DNA from: Flavobacterium sp. IB48
Lineage (GTDB): Bacteria > Bacteroidota > Bacteroidia > Flavobacteriales > Flavobacteriaceae
Direction of reading: 5' to 3'
Length of the DNA: 64,000 nucleotides
NCBI RefSeq assembly: GCF_016405855.1
Contig: NZ_JAEFCA010000010.1
Location: 93,289 to 157,288 of the forward strand
The notes under the pieces are model-generated. The model did no database searches, was not told the origin of the DNA, and saw nothing but the letters and a program-made list of their open reading frames with translations. Every line of letters begins with the position of its first letter. Position 1 is the first letter of the stretch. Of the stretch, positions 24,253-32,530 are shown in pieces. A program made the position numbers and the translations under genes.

Positions 24253-25671
24253 ATGAAGAATCAAGAAACATTATATTTAAAAATTGCCAAAATCATTGAA
24301 GATCAAATTCACACTGAAACATTAATGCTTGGCGACAAACTGCCTTCTGTACGAAGTGCACAAAAACTATATAATGTTAGTCTTAATACTATTAAACAAG
24401 CATATTTAGAACTCGAAAGCCGTTCTCTTATAGAATCTCGTCCAAAAACGGGATACTATGTAAGCAAAAGTTCACAACGCACAACGGCACTTCCAACAAT
24501 TGCGAGTATAAACAATCACGAAACAGAAAATACACCCGAAGATCTTATTGATAAAGTTTTCGGTACCATCAATCAAACCGATGTAACACAATTTGCACTT
24601 GGATTACCTGGAAAAAATTTTCTTCCAATTGCAAAACTTAACAAAGGAATCATCAATGCTGTACGAAATAGAAGTGACGCCGGCACAACCTACGAACCCG
24701 TTCAAGGATCTGAAGAACTTCGACGTGCCATTGCAAAATGGGCACTTGTTATGGAAGGAAAAATTACCGAAGACGATCTTGTAATTACTTCTGGCGCTAT
24801 GCATGCTATGTACAATGCACTTATGGCCGTGACATCTCCAGGAGACAGTGTTGCTGTAGAAAGTCCTGCTTATTTTGGAATACTTCAAGCCATTAAGGCA
24901 TTAGGTTTAAAAGCTGTTGAAATTCCGACCCATCCTTTGTATGGAATAGATCTCGACGCTTTAAAAAAAGTAATGCCTGAAATAAAGGCCTGTTGTTTTG
25001 TTACTAATTTTAATAATCCAATGGGGTTTCAAATGCCTGATGAAAACAAGCAAGAACTGGTACGACTGATAACACAATATAATATTCCATTAATTGAAGA
25101 CGATATTTACGGCAATCTTTACTTTGGTTCAGAACGCCCAAAGCCTTGCAAATTTTATGACGAAGCTGGTTTGGTTTTGTGGATCGGATCTGTTTCTAAA
25201 ACGCTTGCACCAGGTTATCGCGTTGGATGGATTGCACCCGGAAAATTTAAAGATAAAATCATACGTCAAAAACTAGTTCAAACGGTTTGCAATTCTTCTT
25301 TATATTCAGATGTCATTGCAGATTTCTTAGAACATGGACGTTACGATCATCATCTGAGGTCTTTTAGAAATAAGCTTTACAATAATTATCTTCAGATTAG
25401 CCGTGCTGTAGAATCTTATTTTCCAGACAACACCAAAATAGCACAGCCAAAAGGCGGTTTTATGTTATGGATAGAATTAGATGAAAGAATTTCTACAACA
25501 GAATTATACAACACTGCTCTCGCTCAAAAAATCGTCTTTGCACCAGGAAGAATTTTTTCGCAGTACAATCAATACAACAACTGCATGAGATTAACCTATG
25601 TTTTAGAATGGAATGAACGCGTAAATTCTGATCTGGAAAAATTGGGCAGAATAATAAAAAATAGTATTTAA
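24253..25671 (+). CDS. MocR-type regulator (GntR winged helix fused to PLP aminotransferase)
   Basis: A 472-residue transcription factor. The N-terminal GntR winged helix (about 1-72: SVRSAQKLYNVSLNTIKQAYLELESRSLI) is joined by a linker to a fold type I aminotransferase domain (about 100-470) with the PLP lysine in GSVSKTLAPGYRVGW (Lys316) and NFNNPMGFQMP. MocR proteins use bound PLP-amino acid adducts to switch transcription and usually bind paired direct repeats. Such repeats precede the first gene of this operon. Targets could include vitamin B6, GABA or taurine metabolism, but the context does not say which. The GNAT gene follows by 7 bases. Confidence 0.92.
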   Translation: MKNQETLYLKIAKIIEDQIHTETLMLGDKLPSVRSAQKLYNVSLNTIKQAYLELESRSLIESRPKTGYYVSKSSQRTTALPTIASINNHETENTPEDLIDKVFGTINQTDVTQFALGLPGKNFLPIAKLNKGIINAVRNRSDAGTTYEPVQGSEELRRAIAKWALVMEGKITEDDLVITSGAMHAMYNALMAVTSPGDSVAVESPAYFGILQAIKALGLKAVEIPTHPLYGIDLDALKKVMPEIKACCFVTNFNNPMGFQMPDENKQELVRLITQYNIPLIEDDIYGNLYFGSERPKPCKFYDEAGLVLWIGSVSKTLAPGYRVGWIAPGKFKDKIIRQKLVQTVCNSSLYSDVIADFLEHGRYDHHLRSFRNKLYNNYLQISRAVESYFPDNTKIAQPKGGFMLWIELDERISTTELYNTALAQKIVFAPGRIFSQYNQYNNCMRLTYVLEWNERVNSDLEKLGRIIKNSI

Positions 25672-25678
25672 TAGCATT

Positions 25679-26161
25679 ATGAAAAATAACGAACAAGTAG
25701 AAATAGTAACTTATAACCCGAAATACAAAAAAGATTTCAAGGATTTAAACATAGAATGGATTTCAAATTATTTTGTAGTTGAACCAAATGATGTAAAAGC
25801 GCTTGATCATGCCGAAGATTACATTATAAACAAAGGCGGAGAAATTTTTGCTGCAGTTTTAAACGAGGAAGTTTTAGGCGTTTGCGCATTAATAAAAAGT
25901 GAAGGAAAAGATTACGATTACGAATTAGCCAAAATGGCCGTTAATCCGAAAGCGCAAGGAAAAGGTGTTGGATTATTATTGGCAGAATCTGCGATAAAAT
26001 GGGCTAAAGAAAAAGGAGCTTCTAAAATTTATTTAGAAAGCAATACCAAATTGAAACCAGCTATTAAATTGTATGAGAAATTAGGATTTAAAGAAGTAAC
26101 AGGCCTTTCGTCAGCTTATGATAGAGTTGATATTCAGATGATTCTTATGCTAAATTCTTAA
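25679..26161 (+). CDS. GNAT family N-acetyltransferase
   Basis: A 160-residue acetyl-CoA dependent acyltransferase. The GNAT acetyl-CoA loop appears as VNPKAQGKGVGLLLAESAIKWAKEKGASKIYLESN, followed by AIKLYEKLGFKEV. The substrate is unknown; amino or small amine groups are usual. It lies 7 bases after the MocR regulator and is surely co-transcribed, suggesting that its substrate belongs to the same amine or amino acid pathway. The next gene has its own promoter. Confidence 0.9.
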   Translation: MKNNEQVEIVTYNPKYKKDFKDLNIEWISNYFVVEPNDVKALDHAEDYIINKGGEIFAAVLNEEVLGVCALIKSEGKDYDYELAKMAVNPKAQGKGVGLLLAESAIKWAKEKGASKIYLESNTKLKPAIKLYEKLGFKEVTGLSSAYDRVDIQMILMLNS

Positions 26162-26164
26162 ATC

Positions 26165-26226
26165 TGGACTATTTCAGTAAAAGAAAAAGTGGACTATCAA
26201 AAACGCTCTTTATCCTAATATATTTG
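26165..26226 (+). promoter_or_regulatory. Direct repeats and promoter of the amidotransferase gene
   Basis: TGGACTAT occurs at 26165-26172 and again at 26190-26197 (25 bases apart). TATATTTG (26219-26226) is a perfect -7 element 20 bases before the start codon. There is no -33 TTG; the second repeat ends there. The layout resembles the operator before the MocR group, and CTGGAC-type repeats are known for some MocR proteins. Regulation is inferred. Confidence 0.5.
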
Positions 26227-26246
26227 CTGTAATTTTTTTAGATCGA

Positions 26247-26969
26247 ATGAACATACACTTTATACAACACGAAACTTACGAAGCTCCAGGCGCGTATTTG
26301 AATTGGGCAGAAAGCAGAAATCACAAAATAACTTTTTCTAAAGTTTATAAAAATGAAGCTTTGCCAGATTCTGCTGATTTTATAGACATGCTGATTGTAA
26401 TGGGCGGACCTCAAAGTCCAAACATGACTCTTAAAGAATGTCGTTATTTTAATGCTGAAGCTGAAATTGCTTTGATTCGAAAATGCATTTCTCTAGGAAA
26501 AGCAGTTGTGGGAGTTTGTTTAGGATCGCAACTTATTAGCGAAGCTTTAGGAGCAAATTTTGGTCATAGTCCAGAAAAAGAAATTGGAGTCTTTCCGATT
26601 ACTTTAACCAAAGAAGGATTAATAGACGACAAAATAAATCATTTTGGCACCACTTTAAATGTTGGCCATTGGCACAACGATATGCCAGGTTTAACCAAAG
26701 AAAGTAAAGTCTTAGCTTTTAGCGAAGGGTGTCCTGTTCAGATTGTTTCTTATTCTGATCTTGTTTATGGCTTTCAATGTCATATGGAACTCACAACCAA
26801 AGTCGTTTCTCTTTTAATTGAAAGTGAAACTGATTTATTAGCCAAAAGCAAAAAATATCCATTTGTTCAAAATCCTGAAGAAATTCTTTCTCATAATTAT
26901 ACAGAAATGAACGAAAAGCTTTTTCTTTTTTTAGATAAACTTACAGCTGCTTATAAAATGCTTTTATAA
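26247..26969 (+). CDS. Class I glutamine amidotransferase-like protein
   Basis: A 240-residue stand-alone GATase1 domain. Nucleophile elbow GVCLGSQL (Cys91) and the catalytic His/Glu in FQCHMELT (His179, Glu181) are intact, with MGGPQSP for the oxyanion strand. There is no synthetase domain, so it is not GuaA or CarA itself; stand-alone members hydrolyse glutamine or gamma-glutamyl compounds such as gamma-glutamyl polyamine. With a MocR regulator and acetyltransferase just upstream, an amine-related role is reasonable but unproven. Confidence 0.88.
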   Translation: MNIHFIQHETYEAPGAYLNWAESRNHKITFSKVYKNEALPDSADFIDMLIVMGGPQSPNMTLKECRYFNAEAEIALIRKCISLGKAVVGVCLGSQLISEALGANFGHSPEKEIGVFPITLTKEGLIDDKINHFGTTLNVGHWHNDMPGLTKESKVLAFSEGCPVQIVSYSDLVYGFQCHMELTTKVVSLLIESETDLLAKSKKYPFVQNPEEILSHNYTEMNEKLFLFLDKLTAAYKMLL

Positions 26970-27259
26970 GCAGTGTCAAATTGACGATACATTTTCAGCA
27001 ATAAAAAGAGAATAATTGCTTTCCATTTTTACTAAAAAAAAGTCCTCAACTCCAAAACATTCTTCTTAATTTTACTCCACCAGAAAAAAAAGCTTCCCCC
27101 TATTTGTAACATTTCTGCTGCAAAAGCGTCAAATCTTAAATTTAATTACAGTTCTTTGCAACTTATTACATTTCTGATTTGAAATTGCTCAAATTTCTGA
27201 ATACAATAATATTGATACCAATGAGTTTAGACTAGGAAGCTAGTTACGATATTTTCGTT
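26970..27259. other. Intergenic region before the sigma factor gene
   Basis: 290 bases, AT-rich, with no ORF and no clear TTG-N19-TAnnTTTG promoter. A hairpin-free leader precedes the ECF sigma gene; a TATTTTCG-like element at about 27249 is too close to the ATG to be convincing. Confidence 0.4.
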
Positions 27260-27781
27260 ATGGACAATAAAAAATTTATTTTAAGTTTAAAAAAAGGTAA
27301 TGAAGCGGCTTTTAAGGAAGTTTACTTCAGCTACTACGATAAACTAATAAATATTGCCAAACGATTTAACTCTTCTGTATTTACTCCTGAAGACTTTGTT
27401 CAGGAAACTTTCATAAGACTATATAATAAAAGAGAACTGCTTAACGAAGATGTTTTGTTTGACAAACAGATATTTGTTATCTGCAAAAACATTATTATCA
27501 ATCACGTTAACAGAGAAAATAAAATAATTCAGCTTGATCCGAATCAAGTTGACGTGCCACAGGAAGAATCAGACTCTGGAATTTTTGAAGAAAGGCAAGA
27601 AAAACTACAAAATTTCATTAATCAGCTTCCAGAACAGCAACAAAAAATCTTCACTTTACATAAACTGGAAAACCTTAGCTATAAGGAGATTGCAGAAATA
27701 ACGGATCTTTCTGAAAAGACCATTGCCAATCATATTTATCTCGCCAGTAAATTTATTCGAAAAAAAATCGAAAACCATTAG
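27260..27781 (+). CDS. ECF RNA polymerase sigma factor (FecI-like)
   Basis: A 173-residue sigma-70 family ECF factor. Region 2 (about 10-80: SYYDKLINIAKRFNSSVFTPEDFVQETFIRLYN) and region 4 (about 115-170: FINQLPEQQQKIFTLHKLENLSYKEIAEITDLSEKTIANHIYLASKFIRKK) are clear. It is encoded with a FecR-type anti-sigma factor and an STN-containing TonB receptor, the standard cell-surface signalling set: ligand binding at the receptor releases the sigma factor through FecR. A 69-residue gene sits between it and fecR, which is unusual. Confidence 0.93.
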   Translation: MDNKKFILSLKKGNEAAFKEVYFSYYDKLINIAKRFNSSVFTPEDFVQETFIRLYNKRELLNEDVLFDKQIFVICKNIIINHVNRENKIIQLDPNQVDVPQEESDSGIFEERQEKLQNFINQLPEQQQKIFTLHKLENLSYKEIAEITDLSEKTIANHIYLASKFIRKKIENH

Positions 27782-27827
27782 GAACTTTTTAGTTCTCGTT
27801 TGTTATACTATAAAACAAGAACTAAAA

Positions 27828-28037
27828 ATGCATATCGAAGCGTATAAAACTAATGTAAAAACAAAGAAAGATGCCAGCTTGCTTGTAGCTTATCTTCAGT
27901 TTGTCATTTCTGACTGTATCATCAATTTTGATCGTCAGGGACGCGAAAACATCCTCAAAATCGAAACCAACCGTGATATTAAAGAAATGGTTTATCGTGT
28001 TTTCAGTAAACAAGGATTTCATTGTCAAATCATTTAA
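27828..28037 (+). CDS. 69-residue protein between sigma factor and FecR; related to 44809-45018
   Basis: A small protein with a strand-helix-strand-strand-helix-strand pattern suggestive of a ferredoxin-like (HMA-like) fold but without CxxC: AYKTNVKTKKDASLLVAY...INFDRQGRENILKIET. The same spacing is found in the 69-aa protein at 44809 (FKTSV...NFDLEDCDNILRID). The start is the ATG at 27828, 46 bases after the sigma stop; a longer frame from 27723 would overlap the sigma gene. It ends 12 bases before fecR. An antisense ORF over the same bases is less credible. Function unknown; it could tune the sigma/FecR pair. Confidence 0.65.
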   Translation: MHIEAYKTNVKTKKDASLLVAYLQFVISDCIINFDRQGRENILKIETNRDIKEMVYRVFSKQGFHCQII

Positions 28038-28049
28038 TATCTAGAAAAG

Positions 28050-28892
28050 ATGGATCAGGAAAAATTTGACGAAGAATTTAAAAAATTATGGAAAGAGTCT
28101 CCCCTTTCTCACTCCGAAGATGAAAAAGAAGCTTCATGGGAACAATTTCATTCTATAACATTTTCAAAAAAGAAAAGAAAATTTAAGCCTTGGCATCTTT
28201 ATGCGGCGGCTTCGGTTTTACTTTTTGCTCTTATTGGAACTGGATTTTATTTTACAGAAAACCCTTCAGCTGAAAATGTAGTTCTTTCTGAAAATGTAAT
28301 CGAAAATAAAACCTCAACAATAAAATATGTGGTTTTGCCAGATAGCTCAAAAGTAGAATTGGCTCCAAATTCTAAAATTATTTATGGAAACGATTTTGCT
28401 TTAAATAGAAAAATCCAAATGGATGGCGAGGCCTATTTTAAAGTTAAGAAAGACAAACAGCATCCATTTCAGGTTTTTTGCGATGAAACAACAACTACCG
28501 TTTTAGGAACTTCCTTTATAGTGAAAGAATCTAAAAATGAAGAAATTACTGTTGAATTATTTGAAGGAAGCGTTCAGATGAATGTGAAAGGTCAAAATCA
28601 AAAATGGATTTTGAAACCGGGAGAAAAATTCACCTACGGAAACCAAACCGCTTCGGTATCAGAATTTAGCCGTTTTGTAGATTTTGATAATGAAAATCTT
28701 TCTGCGATAAGCCATTACATCGAAGAGAATTATGGCTATAAAGTGGTTCTTCCGAAAGAAAACCAAAATCAGAAAATCACAATTCGAATCAATAGAAAAG
28801 AAGATTTAAAAACGATTTTACAATTACTATCAGAAATGTATAACCTAAACTTTGAAATAAATGAAGATTTAAAGCAGATTACTTTTCAATGA
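28050..28892 (+). CDS. FecR family anti-sigma factor
   Basis: A 280-residue inner-membrane protein. A cytoplasmic N-terminal part (1-48) would bind the sigma factor; one membrane helix (about 49-68, LYAAASVLLFALIGTGFYF) leads to a periplasmic FecR domain (LPDSSKVELAPNSKIIYGNDF...RKIQMDGEAYFKVKKDKQHPFQVF...TTTVLGTSFIVK) and a C-terminal DUF4974/STN-like unit (about 210-280). It transmits the receptor signal to the ECF sigma factor encoded upstream. The TonB receptor follows 99 bases later. Confidence 0.93.
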   Translation: MDQEKFDEEFKKLWKESPLSHSEDEKEASWEQFHSITFSKKKRKFKPWHLYAAASVLLFALIGTGFYFTENPSAENVVLSENVIENKTSTIKYVVLPDSSKVELAPNSKIIYGNDFALNRKIQMDGEAYFKVKKDKQHPFQVFCDETTTTVLGTSFIVKESKNEEITVELFEGSVQMNVKGQNQKWILKPGEKFTYGNQTASVSEFSRFVDFDNENLSAISHYIEENYGYKVVLPKENQNQKITIRINRKEDLKTILQLLSEMYNLNFEINEDLKQITFQ

Positions 28893-28991
28893 AGACAAAA
28901 AAGGATGTAAGCCGCGAAACTCCACATCCTCCTTAATGTTCAGGATAACATTAAGTTATCCATTTAATAATATTCAAAAATACAAAATTTC

Positions 28992-31613
28992 ATGAAGCAT
29001 ATAATTTCAGCATGCTTTTTTTTATTCAGTTTGTGTATGTCCGCTCAAAGCGTTACCGTAACTGTTGACCAAAATGTAACTTTAAAAGAATTCTTTAAAC
29101 AGATCGAAAATCAAACCGATCTTAAATTTGCTTTTACTGATCAAATTGATACCAATAAAAAGTATTTTACTCAGAAAAATACTTTTAAGAATATTGAAAT
29201 CAGCAGTCTTATTACGGAATTGAATAAAATTTCGTCTGTACAATTTTCTATAGTTGGCAATAATATTTTTGTTAAGCAGAAAACGCAACAAACTCAAAAG
29301 CCTGCCAAAAAAAAAAGCAAGCTGACCGGCCACGTTCTTGATGACGAAAGACAACCTGTTATTGGCGCTAATGTCTACATTAAAGAACTCGAAACTGGTG
29401 TTGTAACAGATCCTAACGGAAAATATAGCATCGATGTTCCAAATGGAAATTATACCGTTCAGGTAAGTTATGTTGGATTTAAAAATGAAGAAAAACGAGT
29501 TTCTGTTTCTGATGACACTAAGGTTAATTTCAACATCGATTCTGACAGTCAGCAATTGGGAGAAGTTATTGTAATGAATAATAAAGCAGTTGACATTAAA
29601 ACAACCCAAATGAGTGTTAACAGGCTTTCTATGCAGGAAATCAAAAAAATTCCAGTTGCAATGGGAGAAGCCGATCCTTTAAAATCGATTTTGACTTTGC
29701 CTGGAGTTACCAATGCTGGAGAAGCTTCTTCTGGCTTTAATGTTCGCGGTGGTGCTGCCGATCAGAATTTGATTCTTTTAGATGGTGCTCCTGTTTATGC
29801 AGATTCGCATATGTTCGGGTTCTTTTCTATTTTTAATGCTGATATCGTAAACGGTTTAGATTTATACAAAGGAGGAATTCCGTCAAAATTTGGAGGACGC
29901 GTTTCTTCTGTTTTAGATGTTACGCAACAAACGGGAGATTTTGAAGAGTATAAAGTTAATGGAGGAATCGGGATTATTTCGAGCCGTCTTTTAGTTCAAG
30001 GTCCGTTGCAAAAAGAAAAAGGTTCTTTTATTCTTTCTGGGCGTGCTTCTTATGCACATTTATTTATGAAATTGGCTGATAATAATAACTCAGCAATGTT
30101 TTATGATTTGAATACAAAGCTGAACTATCGTTTTAACGCCAAAAACACGCTTTCATTTTCTGGTTATTTCGGAAATGACGTATTCGATATTAATGATCGT
30201 TTTGCAAGCACTTATGGAAGCACAATGGGAATTTTGAGCTGGAAACATAAATTTTCTGATCGCTTAAGCAGTAATTTATCAACGTTCTATAGTGATTACA
30301 GATTTAATTTAGAAATTCCGATTGAAAGCTTTAAATGGGACAGCAACATTCAGAGTTACGGATTGAAATACAATTGGAATCTTCAGCAGTCTGAGAAATT
30401 TAAAATCAATTATGGTGTTGATGGTTTGTATTATAATTTCAATCCGGGAGTTGTAAAACCAACTAGCCCAGATTCTCAGTTCAATTATATGCAATTGGAT
30501 AAAAAATATGCTTTAGAAGCATCTGCTTTTGTTGATTTCGAAAATCAGATTACTGAGAAATTGAATTTCCGTTACGGACTTCGCTACAGCATGTTTTATC
30601 GTTTAGGAGATGAAACAATAAGCACTTACGAAAATGGTCAGGCAGTAGTGTATAATCCGTTATACAATATTTATGAAGAAGGAACGCCAAACGGAAGCAT
30701 TACTTACGGAAAAGGAAAAACTATCAGCAAATTCAATAATTTTGAACCTAGAGCTGCTTTATCTTATGCCTTTAATGACGAAACTTCTATAAAAGCAAGT
30801 TACAACAGAATGGCGCAGTACATTCATATTTTATCAAACACACAATCTCCTTTACCAATGAGCATCTGGACTCCAAGCGGACCTTTTACAAAACCTCAGC
30901 TTTTGGATCAGTATGCGATGGGTTATTTTAGAAATTTTAAAGACGGAGATTACTCTTTAGAAACTGAATTATTTTATAAAAATGTTCAAAATCGTATTGA
31001 CTATATTGACGGTGCTGATGTTTTGGCTAACAACAACATTGAGCAAGTTATTCTAAACGGGAAAGCCAGATCTTATGGAATGGAATTACTGTTTAGAAAA
31101 AATACTGGCGTATTCACAGGATGGGTTTCATATACCTTATCTAGAGCCGAACAAAAAACACCAGGAAGAACTCCTGAAGAACCGGGAATTGCAAACGGTA
31201 ATTGGTATTTATCTGGATATGACAAATTGCATAATTTAAGCATTGTGGGAAGTTATGAATTGAATCCGAAATGGTCTTTCAATAGTAATTTCACTTTACA
31301 ATCTGGTCAGCCAGTAACGTATCCTAATGGTTATTATGAAATGGGCGGCATCCATGTTCCAAATTATTCTTTAAGAAACGAAAACAGATTACCACTTTTC
31401 CACCATCTTGATCTCGCAGCGACTTATACGCCAAAACCAGACAAAAAGAAAGGGTGGCAAAGCTATTGGGTATTTAGCCTTTACAACGTTTACAACAGAA
31501 AAAATGCAGCTTCTATGAGTTTTACAACCAATGAAGACACAGGAGCAAATGAAACCCGAAGACTTTCTATTTTCGGAATTGTACCTGGAGTTACTTATAA
31601 TTTTAAATTTTAA
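28992..31613 (+). CDS. TonB-dependent receptor with STN signalling domain
   Basis: An 873-residue outer-membrane receptor. Signal peptide (1-18, SLCMSAQ), STN domain (about 20-92, VDQNVTLKEFFKQIENQTDLKFAF), CarboxypepD_reg-like domain (about 108-195), plug (about 205-325, FNVRGGAADQNLILLDGAPVYADSHMFGFFSIFN) and a 22-strand barrel ending GVTYNFKF. The STN domain signals to FecR. Downstream is a DUF4249 lipoprotein rather than SusD, a pairing known in flavobacteria. The ligand is unknown; siderophore, metal or peptide uptake are all possible. Confidence 0.93.
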   Translation: MKHIISACFFLFSLCMSAQSVTVTVDQNVTLKEFFKQIENQTDLKFAFTDQIDTNKKYFTQKNTFKNIEISSLITELNKISSVQFSIVGNNIFVKQKTQQTQKPAKKKSKLTGHVLDDERQPVIGANVYIKELETGVVTDPNGKYSIDVPNGNYTVQVSYVGFKNEEKRVSVSDDTKVNFNIDSDSQQLGEVIVMNNKAVDIKTTQMSVNRLSMQEIKKIPVAMGEADPLKSILTLPGVTNAGEASSGFNVRGGAADQNLILLDGAPVYADSHMFGFFSIFNADIVNGLDLYKGGIPSKFGGRVSSVLDVTQQTGDFEEYKVNGGIGIISSRLLVQGPLQKEKGSFILSGRASYAHLFMKLADNNNSAMFYDLNTKLNYRFNAKNTLSFSGYFGNDVFDINDRFASTYGSTMGILSWKHKFSDRLSSNLSTFYSDYRFNLEIPIESFKWDSNIQSYGLKYNWNLQQSEKFKINYGVDGLYYNFNPGVVKPTSPDSQFNYMQLDKKYALEASAFVDFENQITEKLNFRYGLRYSMFYRLGDETISTYENGQAVVYNPLYNIYEEGTPNGSITYGKGKTISKFNNFEPRAALSYAFNDETSIKASYNRMAQYIHILSNTQSPLPMSIWTPSGPFTKPQLLDQYAMGYFRNFKDGDYSLETELFYKNVQNRIDYIDGADVLANNNIEQVILNGKARSYGMELLFRKNTGVFTGWVSYTLSRAEQKTPGRTPEEPGIANGNWYLSGYDKLHNLSIVGSYELNPKWSFNSNFTLQSGQPVTYPNGYYEMGGIHVPNYSLRNENRLPLFHHLDLAATYTPKPDKKKGWQSYWVFSLYNVYNRKNAASMSFTTNEDTGANETRRLSIFGIVPGVTYNFKF

Positions 31614-31617
31614 TGCT

Positions 31618-32457
31618 ATGAATAAATTAAAAAAACACATAATGAACAAAGCACTGGCATTAATAACTCTACTTTTTGTTTTTTCTTTTGCTTCATGCGA
31701 AGATGTGGTCAATCTTGATTTGCCAACTGGTGAAACCAAACTGGTTATTGATGCTGAAATTATTTGGAAAAAAGGAACCGACGGGAAAGAACAAACTATA
31801 AAAATTAGTAAAACAGCTCCTTACTACAGCGGCTCGACGCCAAAAGTTTCGGGTGCGCAGGTACGAGTAGAAAACGGTAATGGCGATACTTTTACTTTTA
31901 ACGAAACCGAAGCTGGAGTGTACAAATGCACCAATTTTGTTCCTGTACTTAATGCTGATTATAAATTATTTGTTGATGCCGAAGGCCAAAGTTTTACAGC
32001 TGTTGAAAAATTGACTTCTGTAACTCCAATTAATAAAGTGGAGCAAAATATTGTTAAAGATTTTGACGGAACAGATATCATTGAATTGACTTTTTATTAC
32101 ACTGATCCTGCAGATCAAACCAATTATTATGTGACTGATTATCAAAGTTCATTTTTGATTTATCCAGAATATGAAATCACAAATGATGAATTTTATAACG
32201 GAAACGAAATCAGTACAAGATATTCTCATGAAGACGATATAAAAACGGGAACGACTGTAACAATTACGCATAGAGGTGTTTCTAAAAATTTCTATAATTA
32301 TTGGAAATTAATTCTAGAAGCTTCAAATTCTAATCCGTTTTCTATTCCTCCTGGAAATATTAGAGGAAACATTGTAAATACAACCGATGCTACTAATTTT
32401 GCTTTGGGCTATTTTAGACTTTGCGAAGCAGATCAGGTTCCTTACTTGGTGAAATAA
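31618..32457 (+). CDS. DUF4249 family outer-membrane lipoprotein
   Basis: A 279-residue lipoprotein with lipobox FSFASC (Cys27 from the chosen start). It begins 4 bases after the receptor stop (ATG 31618); an in-frame ATG at 31642 would also give a good signal peptide. After the lipobox come strand-rich segments (VVNLDLPTGETKLVIDAEI, GAQVRVENGNGDTFTF). DUF4249 proteins are regular partners of STN-type TonB receptors in Bacteroidota and may act as a surface lid or binding protein in place of SusD. A bidirectional terminator at 32481 ends the operon. Confidence 0.9.
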   Translation: MNKLKKHIMNKALALITLLFVFSFASCEDVVNLDLPTGETKLVIDAEIIWKKGTDGKEQTIKISKTAPYYSGSTPKVSGAQVRVENGNGDTFTFNETEAGVYKCTNFVPVLNADYKLFVDAEGQSFTAVEKLTSVTPINKVEQNIVKDFDGTDIIELTFYYTDPADQTNYYVTDYQSSFLIYPEYEITNDEFYNGNEISTRYSHEDDIKTGTTVTITHRGVSKNFYNYWKLILEASNSNPFSIPPGNIRGNIVNTTDATNFALGYFRLCEADQVPYLVK

Positions 32458-32480
32458 ATAAACAACCATTTCATAAATTC

Positions 32481-32516
32481 AAAAACTCCTTAAATAAAAC
32501 ATTTAAGGAGTTTTTC
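32481..32516. terminator. Bidirectional terminator
   Basis: AAAAACTCCTTAAAT (32481-32495) pairs with ATTTAAGGAGTTTTT (32501-32515). T-runs are on both strands. It ends the DUF4249 and flavodoxin-RidA genes, which converge. Confidence 0.88.
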
Positions 32517-32530
32517 TTTTTAAGCTAATT

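Noticed and set aside
26247..26969. GMP synthase or carbamoyl-phosphate synthase small subunit
   Set aside because: The amidotransferase domain stands alone with no synthetase partner gene nearby and lacks the extra regions of these enzymes.
27822..28028. Minus-strand 68-codon frame opposite the small protein between sigma factor and FecR
   Set aside because: The plus-strand frame is in operon order, has short gaps and has a paralogue in this window.
29082..29609. 175-codon minus-strand frame inside the STN receptor gene
   Set aside because: Shadow of the well-supported receptor on the other strand; no motif, promoter or signal.
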